From Stereum hirsutum FP-91666 SS1 (taxonomy: Eukaryota; Basidiomycota; Agaricomycetes; Russulales; Stereaceae): DNA of 64,000 nucleotides. The notes under the pieces were generated by a model, which saw nothing but the letters and a program-made list of their open reading frames with translations, was not told where the DNA came from and did not search any database. Positions 46,874 through 57,186 of the stretch are shown here, in pieces. The stretch's first letter is position 1, and the number at the start of each line of letters is the position of its first letter. The stretch covers positions 3,295,152 through 3,359,151 of the forward strand of contig NW_006763133.1 in assembly GCF_000264905.1 (NCBI RefSeq), written 5' to 3'. The position numbers and the translations under genes are program-made.

Positions 46874-48634
46874 CTACGTATCCACGCCTCTTCTCGCGCA
46901 TCGAATGCCCTTCACAGCCTCGAGTTCTTGAAGTTCGTTGTCGGCAATACCAGCACCATGGAATAAGATCTCGACGGGTCCCAAGTCAGGAAACAGAGCA
47001 TGTCTCGACTCGAAAAAGTCAGCCAATTCTTTGTGAATCGTGGGCATGTCTTGGTAGTGGCCACCACCCGTGTGATAGAGTCCATAGTCGATCACCCTAT
47101 GCAGATGGAGCGTGACAAGCGCGGGCAAGGAGGGTGTGGTAGGAGGGTGTTCTGGTGGGGCGGCATTGTCACGGTCGGCGCAAAGAAAGTGGTTCAGTGT
47201 GTGAGGAATTCTGTACATCATAGAGTCCTTGAGCTCTAAGGTCTGGATACGACCCATTGACATGAAAAGGTCGCGCGCGACATCTGGACTCATTGCAAAA
47301 TTGCCCTGAAAGGAAAGAGAGACGGCTTGCTCCATTTGTAGTTCGGATGAAGACCACTGCATAATGCGGTCAAATTGATATTCGCGAATGAACGACTCGG
47401 TGAAATGACTGGCGCTGATCGAAAATTCCAAACAACGCAGGGGTTCGTCAACTCCCGGGATCTTGATAGCTATTTCGATAGTCATGTTTGCGTCTTCCAA
47501 GACATTGGTTCCTGCAGACCATGTCATTGAGAGGGAGGAACCGGTATGGTCTGCTCGGATTCGATCATGGCGCACAACGATAGTTCGAAGTAATGTGGAC
47601 ATTTCGTCCTTGAATGATCGAGGACTATGCGTGTAGGAACAGTCGACCCTTATCGTCGCATGCGCCGGTATGATGAGCGATTGTAAAAGGTTTGACAAGG
47701 GCAAAGGCGCATCCTCGATTGATAGACGCAGTAAGTTGGGCATGTCGACAGGGAGGTGATATGGAGGCATCAACGACCACTCGCGATACAGTCCATCGTC
47801 CTCAGTCTCCCAACCAGGTTCGTAACAAAGTTCGAAGACCTGGAGAAAGGGTAGTTGACGCAGAATGGCGAACAATTCGTGCGGTGTGGGTCTTGGATTT
47901 TGATACAGACAAATCACTAGCTCCAGTGTGGTCAAGTCTGAGGGAAACATCCCGGTCGTCCACGCAAAAGTACAGGCAGAAAGCTGTAGGTTGCGCAGGC
48001 GAGGACAACGTCCCGACAGAAGGTTATCGGGAAGATCGAGTCGGTCTGCAAGGTCCGTGTCAAGGCGGAAAGATTCAAGGGTAGGCAACTGCGGTATTTG
48101 TTGCATGCTGGAAATGAGCTCCGGTAAAATTCGGCGTGTGATCAATGCATCGAGGACCTTGATCCGATGAAGCTGAGGAAGGACGGTGCGGGTGTTGTTC
48201 TCAAGTCGAGAGTATCGATCTGCCTCATTGTCACCGAGTACTCGGATTGGAGGTTGTATCAAGATGGTTAACGGAGCAGATTTAGAGCGGTGAAGGGTAG
48301 CATGCCTCCATTGTGGGCCCCGTAAGAACATGATGTTCGTCCATAACAGCGCAGAATCAAGGGCAACCTTGCGCCAGAAATGGCACACGTGAGTGATGGA
48401 AAGCAGAGTAGGAAAGTCGTTGTCGTCGATTACGTTGTCGTCGTCGTCGGTTTCGGGATCTGTGGCGGGGAAAAAGAGGAAGACGGCGGTGAGGAGACAG
48501 AGGGGCAGGCGAGAAATCGGTGCAAGGCTGTTTCGGCGGCGTCGCGAGTCTACGCAACATTTTTCGTCGAGGCCGCCTTCTAGTTGACGGTCGATGTGCA
48601 GACGTTCCGAATCAGAGGGAGTGATGTCTTGCAT
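46874..48634 (-). CDS. F-box/leucine-rich protein
   Basis: Single exon, 586 residues. Start taken at ATG 48634 (MQDITPSDSERL), since the frame extends further upstream only through sequence overlapping the divergent gene. The F-box-like region is SRLPLCLLTAVFLF...ITHVCHFWRKVALDSALLWTNIMF, interrupted by an Asp/Asn-rich loop. Leucine-rich-like segments follow (RLRNLQLSACTF, LTTLELVICL, LLRLSIEDAPLPL, IQTLELKDSMMY, LVTLHLHRV). F-box proteins present substrates to SCF ubiquitin ligases; the family is greatly expanded in Agaricomycetes. An intronless frame of this length among intron-rich neighbours is typical for this class. Divergent from NOC4, sharing a 196-base promoter. Confidence 0.78.
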   Translation of the reverse strand: MQDITPSDSERLHIDRQLEGGLDEKCCVDSRRRRNSLAPISRLPLCLLTAVFLFFPATDPETDDDDNVIDDNDFPTLLSITHVCHFWRKVALDSALLWTNIMFLRGPQWRHATLHRSKSAPLTILIQPPIRVLGDNEADRYSRLENNTRTVLPQLHRIKVLDALITRRILPELISSMQQIPQLPTLESFRLDTDLADRLDLPDNLLSGRCPRLRNLQLSACTFAWTTGMFPSDLTTLELVICLYQNPRPTPHELFAILRQLPFLQVFELCYEPGWETEDDGLYREWSLMPPYHLPVDMPNLLRLSIEDAPLPLSNLLQSLIIPAHATIRVDCSYTHSPRSFKDEMSTLLRTIVVRHDRIRADHTGSSLSMTWSAGTNVLEDANMTIEIAIKIPGVDEPLRCLEFSISASHFTESFIREYQFDRIMQWSSSELQMEQAVSLSFQGNFAMSPDVARDLFMSMGRIQTLELKDSMMYRIPHTLNHFLCADRDNAAPPEHPPTTPSLPALVTLHLHRVIDYGLYHTGGGHYQDMPTIHKELADFFESRHALFPDLGPVEILFHGAGIADNELQELEAVKGIRCARRGVDT

Positions 48635-48830
48635 GGTTGGGGACACAGAGCGCAAACATGGGAGTGATTGAAGCGGTATAAACGTTGGGGAAGGGCCCGT
48701 GGTCGGCGTGACCTCAAAGCTCCTCAAAGCGCCGGCCAAACTAGGATAGGTGGCGCGATGCAAATTGCAACATTGTGGCGAGTCGTAAATCTTTGCACTC
48801 GTCTTCTCCGTCTCCCATCTCTCGTACAAA

Positions 48831-51352
48831 ATGCCATCTGCGCCGTCGTCACTCGCGCCTCCGACAAAGCGTCGAAAGATTACTGCTTCGTCGTCTGTCG
48901 TCATTTCTACCAACTCACTGACTGTCTCAAAAATCGCTGCACTCGAGTCGACCCTCACTGAAGCTATATCCTCGAACGAATCCCTCAATCCCTTAGCAGA
49001 CTTGCTTCTTCTCACACGGACACTGGAAGACCCTAAATTGGTCTCAAAAGCTATCTATGCAGTATATCGAATCTTCGTACTGCTACTTGGGCCAGGAGGA
49101 AAGTTCGAGGGCATCGTCAGCGAGGAGGGAAAGGCGGTCAGGGCGTGGATTGTGGACAGGGTGAACGAGTACGCAGACTACTTGGGCGGATTGCTCAAGG
49201 ACGAAGAAGTCTCGCTTCGGGTGCGCTTTCATTATTTTTGTAATATTCACCGTTCATTGACCTCAATGGTGCCCCGGCAGACGTCTGCGCTCCAGATTCT
49301 GTTTTCGTTACTCAAGCACCTCTCGACTTCACTGTCTAAATCTTTTGCTGGCCAATCACAGCCGCAGTTCCACGTTCCATTTTTCAAAAATATTATCTCC
49401 TTCCTTGTGCTCGCACCGTCATCTCCTCGTCTCCTCCCCCGTCCAGATAATTCTTCACAAAAACAGACGAGCGATGGTCTACTCGACTTGCACGTCCGTA
49501 CCCTCTTTCTCGATACTTGGCTGGATGTTCAAGATGATATCCGGTGGTTCTTTATGCGGGATGCCCAGTATGTATAGTTCTTACTTCTCATCTGGTCCCT
49601 GTTCTCAGTTCCTGCCAGGCCCCTTCTCCTCTCCCATTCCTCCCCGCAAGTCCGCCAAAACCTCCTCTCTCTCCTAGAGCGTATCACCACGTTCCCAACA
49701 GAAGCCAAAGAACTCAACTCTTGGTGGGTCGAAGAGCTTGGCGCAAAGCCACCCAAACCAAAATCTACAAAATCCAAATCCAAGGCTAATCAACCGGCCG
49801 GCACCCTGTCGGAGTCTGAGTCTGACGATGAGCCCGCGGAGGATAATGAAGGCGGTGGCGAAGACGACTGGCGAAAATTCTTCGACGAGCCAAAGGATGG
49901 AGATGACACGAAGTCGAAGAAAGGAGCCAAAGCTGGTCCATCAGTGAGGTTGAACAAACTCACTGTTCATCAGTCCCTGCACTCCCTTCCTTCGCACCGT
50001 GCCGTCTTCACCAGGTTATGGCTTACACTCCTCCCACAATTGCGGATATCGACTGAAGGGAAAGGGAAGGCTACAGATAATGAAGCGAAGAACGCGGAGA
50101 GGGAGAAGAAGAGGAAGACGGAGGAGGATATGGTGATACGAGCGTTGAATGTGATGCACAGGGGGGTCATGCCACATCTGACAAGGGCCGTGATGTGTAT
50201 GGACTGGGTTGGTGGGTGTGTGGACTATGGTGCGTTTATACTCTAGTGTCTATTGGGACGTAGCAGTTTCCCATCACTTGTTGGGCCCGTGCTAGTGGAT
50301 GGATTCTAATGTGTGTTTTTTTTGCATTGGTATAGGTGGCGTGATCGGGCTTCTGGCATTGAATGCACTTTTCGTTCTGATGAAAGAGTACAACCTGTAT
50401 GTCTTTCTTTCCTTACACAGCATTTCGCATGCTCACGTCGGCAAAATGAATCCGTAATAGGGACTACCCATCGTTCTACACACGGCTGTACTCATTCCTT
50501 GATAAGGACTTGCTATATTTGAAGCACCGCGCACGCTTCTTCCGTCTCACAGAATTATTCCTGTCATCCACGTAGGTCAATCTCTTCATCTTCCACGCGC
50601 CCCACTCTCCTCACCACGCCCTTGTTGACTTCGCCAGACATCTTCCCGCAACACTTCTCGCGTCCTTTGTCAAGCGCCTCGCTCGTCTGTCGCTCTCAGC
50701 ACCTCCGTCAAGTATCGTCATCGTCATACCGTTCGTCTATAACGTTCTTAAGCAACATCCGGCGTTGATGGTTATGATACATCGGGAGGAAGCAGAGGAT
50801 GCGGGAGAATTCAATGGTATGATCCATCCTTCTGATCCTCTCATACACCCCGCACCTTGCTTCTCGTCGCATTCGACGCTTTCGGCTTACCGTTGTACTC
50901 TGTGTATTCGCACTTCACAGACCCGTTCGATTTCGCCGAATCAAACCCGAACCTCACCAACGCCCTGAATTCGTCGCTCTGGGAGATTCAGGCCCACACG
51001 AGACATTACCATGCTGGTGTGTCGACACTGGCAAAGATTTTCGGAGAGGCTTTTACGAAGCCGAATTATCCGCTGGAGGACTTTTTGGACCATACATATG
51101 GAACGGTGAGTGGCTCATTCAAGTATTGCATGCCTACGCATGGGATACCTGCTTGCTGACATTTTCCATTTTTTTCTCTCTCCCTCGTAGCTCTTTGATG
51201 CGGAGGTCAAACGGCCCATCAAGAAAGAGCCGGCCTTACGGGATCCACTCGTCGCTTCGAAGGATGTCTTTCCGTCCAAGCCCGTGCATGCAGCAGGAGA
51301 TGGCGTGCAGGCCGGGGCAGTGAATTTCTTGTGGACCTTCACTGATGTTTAG
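48831..51352 (+). CDS. NOC4: NOC4, nucleolar complex protein 4
   Basis: Exons 48831..49220, 49281..49567, 49619..50229, 50336..50396, 50461..50571, 50638..50816, 50921..51105, 51191..51352, 661 residues in frame. NOC4 works with NOP14 in 40S subunit maturation. The N terminus has a KRRK nuclear signal. The C-terminal CBF/Mak21-type domain is clear: YNLDYPSFYTRLYSFLDKDL, LKHRARFFRLTELFLSST, HLPATLLASFVKRLARLSL, IVIVIPFVYNVLKQHPALM, FTKPNYPLEDFLDHTYGTLF. A central acidic Ser/Glu/Asp linker separates the two halves. In-frame intron 49221..49280 has no stop and might be partly retained. Confidence 0.94.
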
Positions 51353-51609
51353 AATACCGTGGTTATTGAACATCAAAATAAAACCGAGGCTTGTATCAAG
51401 GCACAGCAGCGTAAAACCCAAAAAATAATGATTTGGCCACTTTGGGTAGATACAGTGGCGTATCAAGGAACGTAAATCGATCTCCACCGTCAGAAATTGC
51501 GAGGGTATCAAGAACCAAAATGTTAAAAAAAGCCACAGTTCCACATTATGGGCAGCGAAGGTAAGGTACACGCGTAATATAATAAATATCGTCTGTCGTC
51601 ATAAATCGT

Positions 51610-53701
51610 TCAATCGAGTTCGTTCAATGCCCTGCTCGCGAGCTTCTGGAGAGCGACGAGGGTAGCGGTGCTGCAGTAGGAAGATATCATCAGCATCTAG
51701 GATGAGTGATACAATGGGAGGAAGAAGCTTTGGAGACATACTCGACATCACCGTAGTCTACGGAGCGGCGCCTGGATTGAAGAGATGTCAGAAGTCGCGC
51801 CGAAAGTGTTGCTACTACAGACACGTACGAAGAAGAGGGGGCGGCCGATCCCTCGATCCCTGGAAGAGAGGTAGTCCCAATCCTAAGGTGGGGGAGGATA
51901 AGGCCGTTCAAGGTGTCTTCGTCGATATCCCTCTTCGAAGATGGGTCGAACAACGCCTCGACTCCGGAAGAAGCTGCCAAACCGGTGAGAGTTCCAAGTA
52001 AACCCTTAGTGATGGGACTGAGATTTAATGGCGCCCTCTCGTCGATCTCCCTCTTGGAAGACGGGTCCAACAATCCCTCGACTCCAGAAGAAGCAGTAAG
52101 GCCGGTGAGAGTCCCAAGGATGCCCTTGGTAATCGGGCTGAGGTTCAGAGGCGCCCTCTCGTCGATCTCCCTCTTCGAGCTGGATCCTCCAAAGGCGCTC
52201 TCGATAGCATCCCCGGCAGAAACGACACCGCCAGTGACAGCACCACCAATAGCGCCGTTCTTGAGTACAGTGCCGATATCGTCTTCCGTGGCACCGAGTA
52301 CCTTTCCGAGGGCACTACCGATGCTGCGGATGTCTATATCTCTCTTGGAGTTAGCTGCATTCTCGGCGGCATCTCCAGCGGAGACGACCCCGCCAGTGAC
52401 GGCACCACCGATAGCGCCATTCTTCAAGACGGTACCGATATCATCTTCCGTGGCACCGAGAAGCTTTCCGAGAGCACTTCCGAGACTGCGAGCATCAAAG
52501 TCCCTGTGTAACCGGACACGGGTCAGCATCTGATACATCCGAGAGAGAATACTTTCGTGCAGATGTGATGGACATACATAAGCTCACGTCTGCTAGCAGG
52601 AGTCGCAGCAGGCGCGGCAGCGCTCGAAGAATCGCTGCCACCGAGGACATCTCCAAGGGCGGTAGTCCCAGCACCAGCGGCTATACCGAGACCCAGCTTC
52701 TTGAGGAGGGGTACGATTTCAGATCCCAATCCACGAGCCTCGAATTCACTAGATGGGCAGAACGGTGAGGAAGTCATACGTTCTTGGCGTAGATGAAGCA
52801 CATACGTCAAGTCACGCTTGCTCGAAGAGCTGTCGCTGCCGCTGACGGCGTCACCGAGGGCAGTAGTCCCAGCACCAGCAGCGATACCGAGGCCCAATTT
52901 CTTGAGGAGGGGGACAATCTCAGAAGAGAATCCGCGGGCCTCAAACTCTCTGTATAGCGAGATATAATCGTAAGCAAGACCTCATCTCGGAGACGGGCCA
53001 AAAAATACTCACTCGAGCTCACGCTTGCTGGTGCCAGTAGCGGACGGTGCGGCAGCAGAGGAGCTGTCACTACCGCCGAGTGCGTCACCAAGGGCAGTGG
53101 TCCCGGCTCCAGCAGCTATACCGAGGCCCAACTTCTTGAGGATGGAAGTGATCTCGGAAGAGAGGGCACGAGCATCAATATCCCTGAGGACGAGTGAGTT
53201 GTTCGAGACGATTGGTCCGGGGCCTTCCGCGATGGGGAGCTCGTGGAGGAGGTCGGCGAGGTCCCGTTGAAAGAGGGTAGAATTGATGACGGCTGGTCCA
53301 TGACCTTCCTCGAGCTTCAGCTTCATGAGAAGGTCGGCAAGACTCGTCGAGATTCTGTTCTAAATGTGAGAAAAATCTATACGCATGGATAGAAGCTATG
53401 ATGCTCACGAAGGCGAGGCGGTATCGTCACGCTTGGAGGCTGGCGCGGTGCTGGAGTCGGAGCTACCGCCGAGGGCGTCACCAAGTGCGGTGACACCAGC
53501 ACCTGCAGCAGCACCTAAACCCAACTTCTTGAGAAGTGGGCCAAGCTCAGATGAAAGAGAGCGAGAATCGAAGTCCCTGGTGCTATGTCCCGATGAGTTT
53601 CTGACGGAGAACTTGATAAAAGAAAGGGCTGACCCAAGAGGAGCGGCTGACGCCGTGGAGGCGGCAATGGTGAGAGCGAGGAGAACAGATGAGGAGTGCA
53701 T
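51610..53701 (-). CDS. Secreted Kex2-type repeat peptide precursor
   Basis: Eight exons: 53701..53634, 53576..53409, 53354..53013, 52949..52806, 52748..52578, 52503..51829, 51771..51742, 51670..51610, 552 residues in frame. A signal peptide (about 1-20, ending ASAA) is followed by tandem modules, each closed by a dibasic site: KR at 71-72, 189-190, 237-238, RR at 294-295, KR at 351-352, 408-409, 448-449, 488-489, RR at 524-525. Module A (four copies) contains LLKKLGLGIAAGAGTTALGD. Module B (two copies) contains LGATEDDIGTVLKNGAIGG. Module C (two 40-residue copies) contains APLNLSPITKG. Nearly every new segment starts with an acidic pair (DD, EL, DL, DID, EID). This is the architecture of fungal Kex2-processed repeat proteins. 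All internal exons are multiples of three bounded by phase-2 introns. Confidence 0.87.
51829..53576 (-). repeat. Tandem precursor modules (A x4, B x2, C x2)
   Basis: Module A exons at 53576..53409, 53354..53013, 52949..52806 and 52748..52578. Modules B and C are within exon 52503..51829. The two C copies differ at only a few positions over 120 bases, and the two B copies are similarly close. Confidence 0.9.
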
Positions 53702-55524
53702 GACGATTAATGAACTACTAAAGATTTGACGACGATTGGATGACGAGTCGAAAATATTAAACGTGTTAGTGCGTTAATGCAAAGGAGTGGCGTGATAGTA
53801 GTGAATGAACAAGAATTTAAGGCTAAAATGGGGGTCAAAGTCAGACGGATTTTTCGAACGAGGGTGAAGGAAGTGAAGCTCACTATCCAGTACCAGGTGA
53901 AGATCGAAGTGAGCAAGAGCTGGGGAACCAAGAGTCCATGGTACATGGTTTATATATGCAGCAATGGTGTGCGTAAGGCGCCCATCGGGCATAAGGGAAT
54001 GTAAGAGGGTTTTCCCCTTGATGGTTTCTCTCTGTAAACAGTCCCTTGGCCACAAGGAGCAGATGATAGCTAGCAAGGCCCATGGCGATGAGGTGGTCAG
54101 ATCGTCCGGTGCCATACGATGTTCAACGAATTCGCACAGCGTGCATTGTGGCGAGGCTAGATGTCTGGTACCATAGCCAGCGAGAACAATCGTTTGAGAT
54201 GCACAGGCAACCGTGAAGCAGATGATCCAGGCCCGGGCACAAACGAGGGTTCAGTTGAGAAGTAGCATCCCGCAGAGCCATGTCAGGACTGGCTGTGAGA
54301 TGAGCACCCCCGATAAAGACATGACGTGCCATTTTGCTTCAATTTTCTGAACTGACCGTGTACCTCTGCGACTGTTACTGAACATTGTCAGCAACTGAGC
54401 CAAATGGTCAGTTCGTCGACCCGTCGAAAGCTACGAAATACAACCGAAACAGGCACTTGGACTGTCCCGGACGGCGGATGGGGAAAGGATGAACATTGTT
54501 ATTTCAACTATGGGCATCATAACGAGCTGATGATCAAGAGGGCGAGACAACAGTTGCAGAGAGCGGAACGTTGGAAGGAGAGGATTGTGGTTGAAGATGA
54601 ACATCATTCCGCCGCATTGCCAAAACTAGGGAAGCTCCACATGCTGTGGCACTGACCTTGCTTGAGAGACCTCTTCTGACAATGGCATATCTACCAGTGC
54701 TCAATATTTTCGTGCACTTTATTTGCAGTAGCAACTTTGTTAGCGATACTGCAGAGAATCCTTTTTCTTTCTTTTTTCTTAATCAAATGCATTTATATAG
54801 CACCGGCGCAGGCCAGGGGCGCTGTTTGGGTGTAACTAGTCAACTAACTACGCGTAGGTAAAGTTGGTAAACACTGTGGAACTCGACTGGAAGAGTGGGT
54901 AATGTGAGTGCAGAAGCAAATAAGTTCGATATACTCTGCAGAGTATTCAGTACCGGAAATTACTTCTGGGTGGTCACGCAAGAGTCACCACAGATGGTTC
55001 TTCTTGGCTCGCAAACTCGTATTAGAGGCAGCCTTTAAATCTGCACAATACATCCACGTTCCGATGGCCACTGATGTCAGGTTTCTTGCTTCGCTGACCG
55101 CAGCAGCGCCTCGAAGCGTACGTAGGCCTCAGGAGAAGCATCGGCTTGATGCATTGTGGCGTCGATAATTTAATAGCTCTTCAGGCCTGAGCGCGTTGTG
55201 CGTGCAGACATCGAGCATACTTTCGCGGAACATGCTGACAATGTACGAAAACTGTAGATCCAGGGCAAATAGAAATTGCTCCGTCCTGATGGTGGTAATC
55301 AAGTACGCGTTTGCGTTGGGTGAGGGGTGCCACAGAAATGTGAGAAAAGCTTACGCAAACTGTTTGGCTTTGTGTGCGAAAAAGTCGCTCAGCCACAATT
55401 ACCGGGGTGGGAGAGACCTTGCAAGCAAGGTAATCAACGATCCCGAGCAGCCGACCTCAGTTCTCGTGTGGCCCATCGCCTCTGTGGCGCCTCGGTAACC
55501 CGCCCTTTCCTTCATCTTACCACC
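53702..55524. other. Intergenic, 1.8 kb, promoter plus unassigned DNA
   Basis: Holds the precursor promoter (53879-53960). Beyond 54000 only short unconvincing frames occur. Confidence 0.5.
53879..53960 (-). promoter_or_regulatory. Core promoter with conserved 36-base hairpin element (copy B)
   Basis: Read for the precursor gene: TATA-like catatataaac (53948-53958), 35 bases, then the 36-base element at 53879-53914, then 178 bases to the ATG. 33 of 36 bases match copy A at 31609-31644. The ends CTCACT/AGTGAG are inverted repeats. Confidence 0.72.
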
Positions 55525-56425
55525 ATGTCCCTTGCCCTCTCCCCTCTTCGTCGAGCGTTTCCTTCTCTAATACGCGTTCGGGTATCTTTCGCTGTTGCTG
55601 CTCTGCATACCGAAACATCGCAACTGCCATCAGACGCGTATTTCGACCCATCTCGGTCTGGACATCCTTCAACTTCAAGTACTCCCGAGTACCTCACAGA
55701 GGAGCAACGAGAGGCCATTGACATAGCTCTGCGTGTGGACCAAGCTGGAGAAATAGCTGCGAATTATATTTACAGGGGCCAGCATGCTGTTCTCGGCCGG
55801 GATCCCAAACTCGGTCCCTTGGTCCAGGTGCGTTGAAAACTATTCGTCATTGTCCAGGAACTGTCGGCATTGATGTCGCATCACTGATGCTCAACGCCTT
55901 CATGGTTTATATCTCGTTTCATTTACGGTTTCACCATCGCCACTTTGGATGTCGTACTCAGGAGATGTGGGATCAAGAGAAGAAACATCTAGCGGTGATG
56001 AACAAGCTCCAGGTACAGCACCAGGTCAGGCCCACTCTGCTTTGGGAGTTTGCGAAAGCTGGGGGATATGGGTTGGGTGTCGTCACTGCACTTATGGGGA
56101 AGGAAGCCGCCATGGCTTGCACCGAGGCCGTCGAGACAGTGATAGGGGAGCATTATGATGAGTACGTATCGGCAAGGTTTCACTCCGGAAAAGCGACTCA
56201 CACCTCACTTATTCTAGTCAATTAAAAGAGATGGAGAAGGTCTCAGAGGCGCATCCTAGCGTTCCTTTATTGAAGGACATCATTCGCGAATTCCGAGACG
56301 ACGAGCTCGAACACCTGGACATCGCAGTCGAGCACGACTCACAACGCGCGCCCGCCCATGCATTACTGAGTTCCGTCATAGGCGCAGGTTGTGCCGTGGC
56401 TATCCAACTCTGCAAGCGATTGTAG
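55525..56425 (+). CDS. COQ7: COQ7, 5-demethoxyubiquinone hydroxylase
   Basis: Exons 55525..55827, 55962..56161, 56218..56425, 236 residues in frame. Di-iron carboxylate enzyme of ubiquinone synthesis on the mitochondrial inner membrane. A mitochondrial presequence rich in Arg/Ser/Leu covers about 1-30. Ligand motifs are present: RVDQAGEIAANYIYRGQ, EMWDQEKKHL, ACTEAVETVIGEHY, and FRDDELEHLDIAVEHD. Length and motif order are standard. Confidence 0.97.
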
Positions 56426-56554
56426 AGGACCATTTGGACTTGGACAGACTGGCTGGCTTCGTCACCTGGGTTATTGTGTACTTATTTTAGGGTTCGTGCG
56501 GGTGAACGGGGTGCGAGATAATGTATTGGTGTATGATAGTTAGACCTCCATAAT

Positions 56555-57052
56555 CTACTCCTCGGTGGGCTCTACGGCAGCCGGTGGGTTCCTGAGCAGT
56601 GTCTCGTCCTTTCGCCTGCCCTTCCAATCCCACTTTCCCTATCCATCGAGATATTGGCGAGGTAAGAGGTATGACAAATGACATCAGTCGCAGAACGAAA
56701 GGCTCACGATGCTCAAGGTAGAAGTTAGATATATCGCGCCGGGGAAGATGACCAACCCAATGAGAGATACTTTGGTCGTTTGGCGAGTGAATTTGAAGTA
56801 CCTCCATACGTTCTCGCGCTAGTAAGAATATAACATGTGAATTGGGAAGCAGCAGACGACGCGCGAGCGAGACGCACCATTGAGTTCCATCTTTCGACAG
56901 CAGGGTCATGCTTTGGGACAATCAATAAACTGGCCAAATTGTGTGTCGTCAGATTATGCTTACCTTGACATAACCTACAAAAGAGTCCAGAGAGAAGTGT
57001 CAGCAAAAATCGGGAAGGATAAATGGAGCGACTACTGACCGTGACCAGCCAT
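56555..57052 (-). CDS. NADH:ubiquinone oxidoreductase B15/NDUFB4-like subunit
   Basis: Exons: 57052..57040, 56974..56964 (11 bases), 56910..56878, 56818..56708, 56638..56555, 83 residues in frame. Reads MAGHGYVKHDPAVERWNSM, then RENVWRYFKFTRQTTKV, a single membrane helix (LIGLVIFPGAIYL), and the tail GKWDWKGRRKDETLLRNPP. The order of a DPAxERWxxMRE segment, one helix and a WDWKGRR tail fits the complex I accessory subunit B15/NDUFB4. The 11-base exon is required to keep frame. Divergent from the RBM gene. Confidence 0.85.
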
Positions 57053-57186
57053 GGTGGATGTCAAGTCGCGGACTTTTGTTGATCCTTGTTTGTCCGACTC
57101 TCTTCCTCTTTCTCTCATCTCGCGCGAGCTTCCGCCCATTCCGGCTTCGTCCATTGCGACGCTACACACATCTTTTCGTTCCAGTC
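57053..57186. promoter_or_regulatory. Short divergent promoter, complex I subunit / splicing factor
   Basis: Only 134 bases separate the two start codons, and part is C/T-rich next to the + strand gene. Confidence 0.5.

Noticed and set aside
51913..52533. 206-codon + strand frame opposite the repeat precursor
   Set aside because: Antisense shadow; the - strand has signal peptide, phase-consistent exons and dibasic sites.
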